DNA of 64,000 nucleotides from Phytophthora quininea (lineage: Eukaryota; Oomycota; Peronosporomycetes; Peronosporales; Peronosporaceae), in the NCBI GenBank assembly GCA_011947345.1, contig JAAVTG010000043.1, positions 1,116,001 through 1,180,000 of the forward strand, in the 5' to 3' direction. Below the pieces are notes generated by a model. It had not been told where the DNA came from. It was given only the letters and a program-made list of their open reading frames with translations, and made no database searches. Positions 12,073 to 25,604 of the stretch are shown here, in pieces. The first letter of the stretch is position 1. Each line of letters starts with the position of its first letter. The position numbers and the translations under genes were made by a program.

Positions 12073-13419
12073 ATGACCCTCTCCGAAACCAAGTGCTGCC
12101 TCGCCTGCAGCCAGCCCGCCGCCAAGAACCGCTGCGGCGGCTGCCGCCTCGTCTACTTCTGCGACCGCGACTGCCAGCGGCAGAGTTGGCCCTCACACCG
12201 CGCCGAGTGCCGCGCCGCCAAGACCGCCCACGCCGAGCCTAGAATACCCAGCAATAGTATCCCGTCGGTTGATATACCGCACGCCGCCGCCGCCGCTTCG
12301 CCGCCCAAGAGCGTCCGTCTCATGATGGAGCCAGAGGTGGTGGAGATCCCGGCGGTGGCGGCCGAAGAGCCTGCGCCCAAGCAGAAGAAGAGCAAGAAGC
12401 ACAAGAAGAAGCGCAAAGCACGCAGCAACAGTCTCCACGTGCCCACCAAGCAGTTGCCTGTGCAGCGCAACCGCTCGGTCTCTTTGGGAGCCGGCAAGCA
12501 CGTCATGTGGGGCGATGTGTCAGCTAGAGAGTTCGCGCGCTTCCCAGGAGGAGGCAGTGCCGTGCCCTACGACGGCACGTGGGCTCTGGGTCTGGGCAAT
12601 CGCGTAGCCGACGTGGAGCTGGGCAGTGTGCTGGAAGTGGAGCAGCTCAAGGAGAAGGCACTGCAGGAGCGCATCAAAAAGCTCTCCAAGACCAAACGGA
12701 AAGACGTTCGAAGCGGAGAAACCAGACAGTTTGACTACCGTCGAGGAGTGGACAATCCGCTCTTTGAGAGACTCAGCGAGCACGAACGCAAGCGCGTGTT
12801 TGCGCTGGAGAAGCAACAGCAGGAAGAAGATGCTGTGGAGAGAGATCTGCAGCTGTCGACGTCTCCCGACGCCAGGAAAGCCTGGCGGAAGTACTCGACG
12901 GGCTCGACGTCGAGTCTGGAAGCGGCCGAGGAGCTCGTGGTGGCGGACGCAGCGCTGACCACGCCCGACTTTGGCTGCGTGTCCATTGAGCAGCTGGACG
13001 AGTTCGCAAAGATCCGAGACTCCCGCGACGGCGCCTGTGGGTGTTCGTGTGGCGATCTGGTCAAGAAGGTGGCCAAAATGAACGTCAAGAAGCTGCGTGC
13101 GTTCCTACAGGAGCGCAACGTGCCTCTTCCCGGTCCAGGAAAAACCGAGTTGATGGCGCTGGCCAAGAAGATTGCTCGTGAGCAGAAGAACTGCCAAAGC
13201 GCCGACTCGGACTGCGAGTGCGCTCGGAATGGAGTCCCCTGCCACTCGGATGTCTGTGAAGGCTGCGCTGGCGACTGCTATAACCCTTTCCAGCGCTACG
13301 TGTACAAGAGCGCCGAGGTGAAGCAGTACCGCAAGCAGCAGCTGGACAAATGGAAACAACTGCAAGGAGAACGACTCCAGCAGTCGAACGAGGTTGCTGC
13401 TCCCATTCAAGTCGCTTAA
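12073..13419 (+). CDS. MYND zinc finger / SAP-like / C-terminal cysteine-rich protein
   Basis: A 448-residue single-exon protein. Residues 8-46 form a MYND finger (CLACSQPAAKNRCGGC, then YFCDRDCQRQSW, then HRAEC), a protein-protein interaction module. A Lys-rich block (KQKKSKKHKKKRKAR, about 115-130) looks like a nuclear signal. Next comes VMWGDVSAREFARFPGGG at about 150, a motif that looks like a conserved block of unknown role. Around residues 340-385 a SAP-like helix pair (MNVKKLRAFLQERNVPLPG, then GKTELMALAKKI) suggests DNA or chromatin binding. It is followed by a cysteine cluster, CQSADSDCECARNGVPC then CEGCAGDCYNPF, that resembles CXC/pre-SET zinc clusters but has no SET domain after it. 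A chromatin-associated adaptor is inferred. The frame is clean and the ATG has a clear upstream initiator. Confidence 0.8.
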   Translation: MTLSETKCCLACSQPAAKNRCGGCRLVYFCDRDCQRQSWPSHRAECRAAKTAHAEPRIPSNSIPSVDIPHAAAAASPPKSVRLMMEPEVVEIPAVAAEEPAPKQKKSKKHKKKRKARSNSLHVPTKQLPVQRNRSVSLGAGKHVMWGDVSAREFARFPGGGSAVPYDGTWALGLGNRVADVELGSVLEVEQLKEKALQERIKKLSKTKRKDVRSGETRQFDYRRGVDNPLFERLSEHERKRVFALEKQQQEEDAVERDLQLSTSPDARKAWRKYSTGSTSSLEAAEELVVADAALTTPDFGCVSIEQLDEFAKIRDSRDGACGCSCGDLVKKVAKMNVKKLRAFLQERNVPLPGPGKTELMALAKKIAREQKNCQSADSDCECARNGVPCHSDVCEGCAGDCYNPFQRYVYKSAEVKQYRKQQLDKWKQLQGERLQQSNEVAAPIQVA

Positions 13420-13703
13420 GTGACAGGAAATTGTCAAGGACTTCTAGCTCCATGTGTATGATGTCAATAACAAACGAAAGTCCTCGCTGAGGAGAGAAGA
13501 AAGACAAGTATGCTTTTTAAATCCATTTACCAGTTATGAGTAGCCGTCCTGCTTTCGAACGGAAGCTTTGTCAGGGCTGGTTGGCACTGAGACTCGACTG
13601 CTCGGCTGCTTTCTCCTACTGAAAGCGCTGCACCTACTTGCAGGTGGCTTTACTGGACTAAACAATCGCTGGGACGCACTCCGCAGCAGCATTTTCCCTA
13701 CAG

Positions 13704-15770
13704 TTACCGTCTTCGCGAGAAGATGTTGCGGCTGCCGCGGCTGTTGTGCTGGCTGCTGGGCTGCGTGGCACGTTTGTTGCGGCGCTTGTACACGGCGATC
13801 TGGTCGTCCACACGGATACCCCACTGCAGGTGCTCGGCCTTCACGGCGGCGTTCAGGAACAGGTTGAGCTTCTCAGCACGCTCGCTAATCATCGCCTGGG
13901 AGAAGTTGCCCACAATGTGACGGTGCGGCAGCTCCGGGATATCACGCTTCTTCATGCCCGTTTCCTTGATGAGGCGGTCACACAGCGAGCTAAACCAAAC
14001 AACAGCAAGCCGTTAGTAAGTTTTGTGGTAGGATGACATCCAGGACAGCGCTGTTCCCATACCGGAAGGTGCTGTAGCGCTTCCAGCAGTACACGGTGCC
14101 GTAGTTGGACGTGCGGATCTCCAGCTTGTACTGGATGAACTTCTTGCCCGTGCGGTTCACGATACGGCTGTCAACAATACGAGCCGAGACGAGAGCAATT
14201 TCATCGGGAACTGCACAACAAACAGGTCAGAACAAAGCACTTGCAACAACAACAAAAAGAACAGCAACGTACTCGGTAAGGAAGCGTCCTCCACGATGGC
14301 GCGCTCCTCTTCTTCCTCTACGTGAACGGCCACGTCATTGATCTGGACAAATGCCAGGAATTGGTCGTTGTCGGGGGCGTTCACTTCCGTGTTGATAGCG
14401 TAGCAACCCACGTGAGGGTCTAGGCCAACAACCTCGCCCGTGCCAAACGGAGTGTCCACTTTGGTGCGTGGCGACAGAATGCGGTCGTCATCAAGGTTCA
14501 CGTCGTCGCTGGGGACATCAATCTGCATGCCGCCCATTGCGTTATCCAGACGAACAGCGTATGTCTCACGCTCCTTGTCGTAGCTGACGACGCGGCCGGG
14601 GCCACGCTGACGCACCAACACAGGCACGTCCTTAGACAGGGACTGTTCGTACTTCTCGTTCTTCTCCTGCTGGATGCGCTCGAGGCGAATGCGCTCGGCC
14701 TCCTCCTCGGCCTTCTTGGCCGCTAGCGCAGCTTCCTTAGCACGACGCTCCTCCTTCTCACGAAGACGCGCCTCCTCCTCTTCACGCTCGAGACGTTCCT
14801 CTTCCTCACGAGCGATCGCCGCAAGACGCAGCTCTTCCTCTTCAGCAGCGAGACGCTCTTCCTCCTCAATACGAAGACGCTCCTCCTCTGCAAGACGTTC
14901 TTCTTCCTCAATACGAAGACGTTCCTCCTCTTCAGCACGAAGACGCTCTTCTTCAGCACGAATTGCTTCTTCCTCAGCAAGACGAGCCTCCTCCTCCTTA
15001 CGAAGTCGATCTTCTTCTTCAAAACGAGCGGCTTCTTCAGCCGCAAGACGCGCCTCTTCCTCTTTGCGTTTGGCTTCAGCTTCCTCCGCTGCACGACGCT
15101 CCTCCTCCTCAATGAGACGCAGCTCTTCCTGTCTTGCAGCCTCTTCCTCCTGCCGTTTGCGCTCTTCCTTGGCCTCTTTCTCCTTACGGATACGTTCCTC
15201 CTCTGCAAGATGCTCAGCCTCCTCTTTCGCAGCAACGGCAGCCGCTTGACGCTCGGCTTCAACACGTCGACGCTCCGACGCCTCCTCCGCCAGCTTCATG
15301 CGCAGCTCCTCCTCTGCACGATGCTCATTCTCGATCTGCTCGCGACGCAGCCGTCGAGACTCCTCCACGCGAGCGTCGTAGGCTGCGTCGTCCAGCTCTT
15401 TGGCGGCTCGCTCCTCGGCTGATAGCTCCTTGAGCAGGTCGGCGTCACGACGCGCCTGGTCCTGCCGAGCCAGCTCGGCCACGTACTCTGCGCCGTGCTT
15501 CTTGCGCAGCTGACGCACGGCAAAGGCCCGACCAAGACTCTGGATCTTCGTGGCGTTCTTGTGCACGTAGGCCATGGTCTTGGGGCGGTGCAGGTACCAG
15601 AACTTGACGGCGGCCTTGGAGCTCATGATGGTCTCGAGGTCCAGCGGCCGAAGCTCCGTCTCATCCGACTGCATGGCCTTGTGGGTGGCCTCATCGCGGT
15701 GCAGCGCCTCGTGGTCCGTCAGGACGTTCGACTCGCGGCCGTCCTGCGGCTTCCAGTAGGACGAGTACAT
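13704..15770 (-). CDS. IQ-motif, long Glu/Arg coiled-coil and PX-domain protein (three exons)
   Basis: Exons 15770-14273, 14210-14063 and 13989-13704 join in matching phases across GT-AG introns of 62 and 73 bases, giving 643 residues. The start is ATG 15770 (MYSSYWKPQDG); further upstream the frame has only a GTG. Residues around 83-97 form an IQ motif (KIQSLGRAFAVRQLRKK), a calmodulin-binding element. A coiled coil rich in Glu/Arg/Ala occupies about residues 130-385 with repeated EEERLR-type heptads. Then follows a beta-rich part (PVLVRQRGPGRVVSY, and DTPFGTGEVVGLDPHVG) like a small SH3/Tudor-type barrel. The C-terminus is a PX domain with SRIVNRTGKKFIQYKLEI and RYSTFRSLCDRL, expected to bind phosphoinositides on endosomal membranes. 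Probably a membrane-tethering or trafficking factor. Confidence 0.8.
14640..15300 (-). repeat. Low-complexity coding repeat (Glu/Arg heptads)
   Basis: Within the PX-protein gene the coding strand is a run of imperfect short repeats built from GAG/GAA and CGT/CGC codons, reading EEERLR and EEEARL in turn. The composition leaves long open frames on the opposite strand and in a second frame, which are artefacts. Confidence 0.7.
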
Positions 15771-16540
15771 GGCTAGCGGAACGGACTCGAGCTGCACGAG
15801 TGGAGAGAGCAGAAATGCACGCGAGAGGCGACGGGGACGAGCGTAGGGAGCGTCGCCGACTGTCGCGCGGTCGCCGCTTGTCGATTTGTGAGGGAGAAGC
15901 TGAACGGTATCGCCTCACGAAAAGTCAGTACTTTTGAGCACCAGCTGCTCCGGCTTTCGATGTGGCAGCAGACTCTACCGAGTGCGGCTAGACGGGAGAC
16001 GTCTGTTGCAGCTGCAGCCGGCCTGAACAGATCACCAGGGTCCACAACATGTCCACGACAGGCAGCAATTTGACACGCGACTTTGCGTGACGTACGTACA
16101 AACGTTTGCCGTCGAGTTGTGGTCCGTCCGCCAAGTTTGGTCCCTCCTTGCTGCACGATGCCATGATGATCATGATCGTCAGCCCGCCTTGGTCCGCTGC
16201 GTGGTCACCATCGAGCCTGCAGCAATTGAGACTGCCAGTCCTGGACTCCAGAGATACCAGTTTGAGGAGCTGTTTTCATTGTCGACACCTCGGTGATCTT
16301 GCTTGCTGGGCGAGTCCGTCGTAGCATGCGCAAGTTGTCGTTGCTTGGGGGTCGCAGAAATTTGTGGAGGACCGACTTGTCCAACGTAGAGTGATCGTCG
16401 GACCATGGAGCAGAATGCGGCGGCATCTCGCTGGTTATCCTCGACGTTTAGCGAAATCACTTACCAATTCTCGGCCACAACATCAACTGCGTCTGTCGGC
16501 ACCATTGGCAGACGGTCCTTGAGCTTGCATCGTGTGAGCC
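15771..16540. other. Intergenic region, no gene seen
   Basis: These 770 bases separate the 5' end of the PX gene from the 3' end of the WW-like gene, both on the minus strand. The ORFs present are short and lack ATG starts or coding character. The region should contain the PX gene promoter; no convincing initiator match was found. Confidence 0.5.
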
Positions 16541-18565
16541 TCAAGTCTGTTGGTCCGACTCGGTCGTTCGTGCGTGGTGGTGCATTCTACGCACCATTTC
16601 CTTCAAAATCTCTTGTGTCCGCTCTTGCAGTCGTGCGTCGAGATGCACGATGTAGTCTTGCAGGCGAGCTTGCTGCTCGAGAAACAACTCGTCCGCTCGA
16701 ACGCGCTGCTTGGCAATGAGCTGCTCGAAGAGCAATAAATTGGGGTGCTCCTTCACCGTTCGACCGGTCTTGATGCTGAGGAAATATTGCTCGCCGCTCA
16801 CTTGGTCCATTTGCGGGATCCACTCTGAAGGGAGTTTTGATTTCATCACGTCCTTCCGCAACTTGGTTTTGTACTTGGCCCACTCGGCTGCAAACCGCTC
16901 GCTCTCTCTCACCAGTTCATCCTGGGCTCTCTGTCGCTCGACGCCGATGTGATGTCTCCACTCGGCCAAATCAGTGTCGAGGTCGGATAAAGCCTGAAAA
17001 GAAAAGCACGTTAAGCAAATAGTTTGCCATGCCACGCAACCGCACGAGCTAACGGACCTGCATATTCGCCTGCATTTGACGCCACATCTTTTGCTCAAGT
17101 TTGCGCTTCCGTATTGCTCTGATCTCTCGCAAATACGCTGCTTGGTGAACTGCACGCTTTCGACGGTAATGACCTGAATCCTGCGCAACAAACGTTCGAT
17201 AAGAATCTTGTGGATGTCATGTCAATTAAGCGTACACGCGTACCTGATAACGCAGTGAACAAGAGCCTCCGGAACTTCGGCTGTAAAAACAAATGAGCCG
17301 AACCCACACCGAATTTTGTAGATCCAGTGCCAGAAGCAGTACGTGGCGATCGTAATCCCTTGATACCGTCGAAGCAGTCGTTCTCTTGCTGATACTAGTC
17401 GGCGGTAGTCTCGACACAACGGAACGAATTGCTGCTGAAGTAACCGAGCCGCGCGATCGCGTCTTCGAGTTCGCAGCAGCGCCAGCTTTTGCTGGTACTC
17501 TCGCCATCTCCGAAAGTCGCGAATAGCTCGAACAATCTGTCGGAGGCAAAGCTTCTGGTGATGAGATTTCGCCAGTGCTTCATTCGACTTCCATTCTGCT
17601 TCATCTCGCTGGCGTTGAAGGAGTTGAGTAAATTCTGGCGCTAGTTGGGCATTTCTTTTAGCAGGAGCCACCGATGCTTTTGCTGTCACCACATTTTCGT
17701 AGAGGTGCAGCACGTCGGAAGCTTGCTCTGCCGGACTCGATTGAGCACACACGGTCTGAGTCTTTATAGGATCATCTCTTGGGGTGTCGCGAGAGAGAAC
17801 TCTGGTCTTCAGCAGCTTCTGAAATCGAGCGCGCATGTCCATGATAACATCTCGGATGACTTCACCAGGACCCTGCTTGTCGATACTGTTCAGGATGCGA
17901 TCCATCTGCTTGGCATACAATAGATCCTGGAATCGCCGTGTTTTCCGTCCAGGATCAATTTGCACTGCAGAGTTCCCAGACACAAGCATGTGTACACAAC
18001 ACCTAGCAAAGATATCTTTGTCAATTGCAACGAACACTTGACATATCTGCTGCCACTTACTGTATGTGCGCTTTAAGAACGTCTTCCTCGGCAATTTCAT
18101 CTCGACTCTCTTCTTGTAGTTTCCTTAATGCTGCGTCTTCGCGTTCTACATCGTATGCGTCATTTAATGCTACTGTAGCAAGTTCAAAAGATATTTCATA
18201 CCTGTCCTCCACTCCTCTCGGAATGCACAAGTCTGCCGAAACTTCTCCGCATCCTTCGTCTCCTGATCAGTCTGTTCGTTCTGCATGGACATTAGCCTCT
18301 CCATGTCCTCTGTACGGCTTCGTATCAGTCGTAGCAGCTCGTCGAACGCTAGTTTCTTGTGCGCGTCGTGTGTATACTCTGTCTGCTGCACCTCCTGAGC
18401 GTCTCCAGCCATGTGAAGGCCCCGCGTCTGCTGCAAAATCGACGCAGAAGTCCTCACATCTTTCTTGATTAATGGTGGCCGTACTATAGTCCTGTACGCT
18501 TCCCCAGGCCTCGCCATGCGCGTGCGTCGCGCCATCACGTTCAAGTTCAAACGGCGGTTCAACAT
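16541..18565 (-). CDS. Coiled-coil protein with IQ-like helices and a WW-like motif (five exons)
   Basis: The start is ATG 18565 (MLNRRLNLN). Exons: 18565-18202, 18172-18061, 18002-17244, 17180-17058, 16993-16541. Donors include GTAAGT and GTATGA; acceptors are all AG. The third and fourth exons join one base out of phase, so a base is probably missing there. About 600 residues. The centre (17300-17560) is rich in Arg/Gln helices such as RDRAARLLQQQFVPLCRDYRR, IQ-like in style. Near 16810 there is a WW-like motif, LPSEWIPQMDQ then YFLSIKTGRTVKEHP; the first Trp and the Pro are present but the second Trp is replaced. The protein ends in a helical tail. No family is recognised; centrosomal or flagellar coiled-coil proteins look alike. 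Function unknown. Confidence 0.6.
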
Positions 18566-18676
18566 ACGAATATTTATCCGGCTTCGTATACTCTATTACG
18601 CTAGATGAGATCGATTTTATCCGGTTGATGAATACTAGTTATACGCTTATGACCACCACGAGCTCACTAAACAAAG

Positions 18677-20142
18677 ATGCTGCGTATACCGTCGCTGCTG
18701 CGCCGTCCTGGGCTGGTTAGGCCCGCTAGCCGTAGCTTCCAGGCAGCTCATGAGCGTCTCTTCTCCTCTCCCAGATTCGATCAACTGAGTATCGATCTTC
18801 GGCTCGTCGCAGGGCTGCAAGAGATGCAGATTATGAGTCCTACAGGCATCCAGCAGAAGAGCATCCCAGCCATCCTGGCCAGACACGATGTGCTGTGTGC
18901 CGCCCAGACAGGAACCGGGAAGACTTTGGCCTACTTGGTGCCGGTGGTGGAGCAGATTCTGAGGAAGGAGGCGGCCATGATCAAGCAGGCCGAAGCGCAG
19001 AACAAGCAGCCGGAGTTTATGCTGGGACGACCCAGTGCGCTCATTCTGCTGCCGAGTAGAGAGCTCGCTCTGCAGGTGGCGGCAGTGGCCAAACAACTCT
19101 CCCACTCAGCCAAGTTTGCGTCCTGCACAATCACCAGCGGAGAGAGGAAGAGTATCCAGCAGAAGAACGCCGCCAGACGACTGGACCTGATCATCGGCAC
19201 GCCTGGCCGAGTGGCCAAGTGCATCAGCAAAGGAGACTTCTTTGTGTCCAAGATTGATACGGTGGTGGTCGATGAAGCGGACACGTTATTTGACGCCAAG
19301 ATGGGCTTCAGAAAGGAGCTGGACGCTGTGCTGGGGCCTATTCAAGCTAGTGCAGCCAAGCGCAACCAGCCACTGCAGATGATCTTGGCGGCGGCCACCA
19401 TCCGCTCGCCGATTGACCAAGTGCTGAAGAAGAAATTTGGCGAGCTGCGAGTACTGAGTGACGACAACATTCACCGGACTCCCACGTCCATCAGAGAGGA
19501 GTTTGTTCGCGTCGTACCAGAGTCCAAGCACTCGGCGCTACGTGAAGCGCTGCATCTTCACAAACGCCGTGCGGCCAAGACGATGATCTTTTGCCGAAAC
19601 TCAGCCAGTGTGAGGTCTACGGAACACATGCTGCGTGAGCATGGCTTTGACGATACGGTGTGTCTTCACGGAGATATGCCTGCACCGAGACGTCATGAAG
19701 CTATCCATGCGTTCACTTCCGACCCGAATGCGAATATTCTCGTGTGCACTGACCTCGCGGCTCGTGGTCTGGACGTTGCCTCCGTTAAACATGTCGTCAT
19801 GTTTGACTTCCCCAAGACTGCTGTGGATTATGTGCATCGTGCTGGGCGTACCGGCCGAGCTGGCGAGCATGGCCTCGTGACGAGCCTTGTGACCAAACAC
19901 GACCTCACACTAGCCATGAGCATCGAGAACTCCAAGCGCAACAACAGCACCATCAAGGACTTCCGCAATGACAAACCTCGCGAAGTTAGATTGAGTGGTG
20001 CTCCCCAGTCCTCTACTGGTGCCTCTGGACAAGAAAAGAAAAGGAGAAGCAGCCACGTCGAGCTGCATCCTCGAAGCGAGGTGGCTATGGATATGGCACC
20101 AAGAAGCTTCGGAAGCACAAGATTCGCACACCGCGTCGGTAG
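18677..20142 (+). CDS. DEAD-box RNA helicase, mitochondrial type (frameshift near the C-terminus)
   Basis: ATP-dependent RNA helicase of about 488 residues. The N-terminus (MLRIPSLLRRPGLVRPASRSF) is basic and lacks acidic residues, typical of a mitochondrial presequence. Helicase motifs in order: a Q-motif region (MSPTGIQQKSIPAIL), Walker A AQTGTGKT (about 76-83), PSRELALQ, TPGRV, VDEAD, AAAT in place of the usual SAT, then ARGLD and HRAGRTGRAG. This fits mitochondrial DEAD-box proteins that assist ribosome assembly (DDX28/Mrh4 kind), though the exact orthologue is uncertain. Near 20030-20037 an A-rich stretch has probably lost a base. The other frame then reads RGGYGYGTKKLRKHKIRTPRR and ends at TAG 20140-20142, a more natural tail than the current one that runs to 20149. 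Confidence 0.9.
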
Positions 20143-20226
20143 AGCTTAGAGACACAAACCGTGGCAAAAGCGAAAGAAATCACTTGTTACCGAGACTTGT
20201 CTATCGTATATGTATGATGCAGTCGT

Positions 20227-23010
<2,784 letters not shown>

Positions 23011-23817
23011 TTAGACCTTGGACTCAATGTTGTTATTCCGACTCGCGTCGCTGGACGACTTGATGGTGCGATACACGTCCGGGATGAGGGCGAGACTGCA
23101 GATGATGAAGAAGACGCTTCCCACAACGTAGAACGTGATGGCCTTGTTCATGTAGTGCGTGCCCTCATCCACGAGGTTGATGTACCGGGGCAGGTAGTAC
23201 CAGCTGCCCAGGATGAAGAACAGCGCGCCGATAAACGTGGACGCAGCGGACACGGCAGCCCAGCAAAATACCTTCTTGATCTTGAAGGTGGAGTCGCGCG
23301 GGTCGTCGTTGGTCGTGCAGATGAAGAAGATCTCGACCACGGCGGCAGCGCAGAACAGAATGCAGCCGACGAAGAACGACCAGCAGCCGAGCTCGGGCGA
23401 CTTGGGGTACCAGGTCGGCAGAAAGTAGAGCGCGCCGAGAATGAAGATGGACGTGGCGATGTAATTGCACAGCGCGTTGTAGGCGCGCAGCACCTGCCGC
23501 AGCAGCGTGCCGTGATTGTAGCGGATGGCCTGGATGAAGTCGAGGTTGGCGCCGGCCCAGAAGCATAGGCAGCCGAACACAAAGGCCCAACTGCCAAACT
23601 TGCCGGCATTGCCGTTCCACATGACCGAGTACTTTGGGTAGAAGTAGATGGAGCCGAGCAGGAAGAGCACCGAGCCCACGAAGTAGGACACGACGCGCAT
23701 GATCTCGAGCCACTTTTCCCACGTGGCCAGTTGGTGGCCGTCGTGCAGCAGCACCTGCGGCGGGTGCGGGGTCACCTGGGCCGAGAAGAAGGAATGTCGG
23801 GGCGAGGCTCCAGGCAT
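23011..23817 (-). CDS. Polytopic membrane protein with YrhK-like repeats
   Basis: A 268-residue protein starting at ATG 23817 (MPGASPRHSFF). It has about seven or eight hydrophobic segments arranged in pairs. Each pair begins with a pattern like VVSYFVGSVLFLLGSIYFYP, recurring as YIATSIFILGALYFLPTWYP and STFIGALFFILGSWYYLPRY. The repeated FxxGxxxFxxGSxxYxP signature resembles the YrhK-like family of small membrane domains found in bacteria and in stramenopiles. The biochemical role is unknown. The frame is intact, and an initiator-like element stands about 50 bases upstream. The threefold internal repetition suggests growth by duplication of one two-helix unit. Confidence 0.7.
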   Translation of the reverse strand: MPGASPRHSFFSAQVTPHPPQVLLHDGHQLATWEKWLEIMRVVSYFVGSVLFLLGSIYFYPKYSVMWNGNAGKFGSWAFVFGCLCFWAGANLDFIQAIRYNHGTLLRQVLRAYNALCNYIATSIFILGALYFLPTWYPKSPELGCWSFFVGCILFCAAAVVEIFFICTTNDDPRDSTFKIKKVFCWAAVSAASTFIGALFFILGSWYYLPRYINLVDEGTHYMNKAITFYVVGSVFFIICSLALIPDVYRTIKSSSDASRNNNIESKV

Positions 23818-23866
23818 TTTGACGACGGGTATTGAACACAGACCTTGGACCACTTGCACGCGAGGC

Positions 23867-23884
23867 GAGAAATTCGGAAATGAA
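23867..23884 (-). promoter_or_regulatory. Initiator/FPR element of the YrhK-like gene
   Basis: On the minus strand this reads TTCATTTCCGAATTTCTC, one mismatch from YCAYTYYNCAWTTTNYY. It is 50-67 bases before the ATG at 23817. Confidence 0.55.
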
Positions 23885-25604
23885 TGCAATGCTCCATGAC
23901 GCGCAGGACTGCTGCTGGCCGGTCCCTCGCGGTCTCAAATAAACCCCAAAACCTCGCAAAACACGACCATCGCCTCGAACACGGCGAGGCAAAGTGCTTG
24001 TGTGAGCTGGAGCTCTGCTACGATCCTCGTTGCAAGCAGAAAGCCGGAGCGCCAGGATTCCACGTGTCTCGATGCTCACACATCACGCTGCATCGGCTTG
24101 GTGGCTTCCCCATGGAAGTCTGGCTGCACCGTTGTCGAGACTTGTCGAGCAAATCTTGACGAGCATCGGCGGCCGAAACAACTCGAGGAGCGAAAGATTG
24201 ATGTGGGGCGGCAGCGTTAAGCTTAGCGTGGCGAGTCGCTGCGCACCAGTCAAACTTTGCCAGTCAAACCGATGTACATTGTCTGCGGGGAAACTCCACA
24301 ACGACGCCGCGATTTTGGCCGTGCAGAACACGCTGCAAGCCCCGAGAGCGACCGCGATGAATGGCGCGGACTGCGTCACCCGTGTTGATCTGATAGGGTG
24401 CAAGTGCATGCATGCAGGGACGCGAACAGAGCAGCGAGCGGAGACTTTGGCAGCGAACTCGGCGGGAAGCCTGCAGGTGGCTGGCCGAGCATAGCAAGCG
24501 GGCTGGTGGATTCATTGGCAGGTCTTTTTCGCCAAGTGGATCGGTGATACATCTGCTTCGTACCGTAGGATTTCCGTTGACATCAAATAACTGCCGGAGG
24601 CAACGATGGCTGCCGTTCGCCAGCTTGCCCGTCATGAGAGCAGACCGCATCTCAGCTTGAGCAGCTCCATCTGCAGTCGGCGACCTTGTGCGATGGTCTC
24701 GGCATGCTGCTGGCTACTGCGATCGAGGTCCAAACTTCAACGTTGGATGTGAGAGGTACTTGGAGATCACCACGGCGATATCCGCTGGCACCGCATCGGT
24801 AGACTCAAGGAAGTCCCCATCAGCATGAAAGAAGCTTAGAGAGCCGCTGCAAACGAGCTGAATGCCGCGGCAACACGAACGGCGTGGAGCGCGTCGAGCA
24901 AAAGTCGACGGGAGACCAGCCCTTTCTTTCACACCAACACGGCAAAATTCGAGGGGATGGGGCCGATCGATCGGGAGGACACGCAAAAGGCTGCGCGAGG
25001 CGGTTTGCCGGGCTTGTCCTGCCCTCCGTGAGGACTTCTCCTCGCGCTCGCGGCCAGCTTGAGTTTGACATACGAGAGCGCCTCATGTCATAGAGCACCG
25101 TCCAGTGATCACCCTGCTGATCAGCGCGCTCTGCTTATACCAAATTCAGGCGAATCGCTCCGTGCGTGTTCAGCTCGCTGTTCGAGACGAGGACTGCCAC
25201 TCAATAATGGAGAACCAGCATTATTGCTGATGGGATTGTGTTGCTTTCGTTATTGCACGGATGCTACCTCGTGCGTGCTGCCGAGGCTCGACAGTCGAGC
25301 GCCGTGCTGATCTCGAGCACGGAGTGAGTGAGAATTGTCGTGTCACCACTACGCTTCGGGCGAGCCAGCAAGCTCTCCGGTTGGCTCTCTGCTTGGCTCG
25401 CCTGCATTGTCTTCGTATCGTGACAACGATCTTGCCGGCTGTGGTACGTTACCGGTAATGTGTCTGCCAGGCACTAGAGCTTCTCTTGCACGCCGAAAAG
25501 TGCGCGATGTTATTTAAGCACATCGTTACTTGTCAGATGTAACCCTGGTTACCATATCCCTGATCGAATAAAGCTCGCCGCCGCGAATCAACCCTCTCGC
25601 CGCC
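23885..25604. other. 1.7 kb region without recognisable genes
   Basis: This is the longest empty stretch of the window. ORFs on both strands are under 155 codons, mostly without ATG, and Arg/Ser/Cys-rich as expected of non-coding GC-rich DNA. No transposon ends, tRNA, direct repeats or clear initiator were found. It separates the divergent YrhK-like gene and NEMF. Confidence 0.5.

Noticed and set aside
14674..15265. Long ORFs of about 180-190 codons on the plus strand and in a second minus frame
   Set aside because: They are shadows of the GAG/CGC-rich coiled-coil coding repeat; composition is almost only Ser/Arg or Leu/Arg/Lys.
16541..17191. Reading 17191-16541 as one uninterrupted exon
   Set aside because: The part upstream of 16993 is Cys/Ser-rich in that frame, while a 64-base intron and another frame give a typical charged helix (RKRKLEQKMWRQMQ).
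23885..25604. Transposon remnant or secreted effector gene in the empty region
   Set aside because: No reverse transcriptase, transposase, terminal repeats, signal peptide or RxLR-type motif could be seen on either strand.
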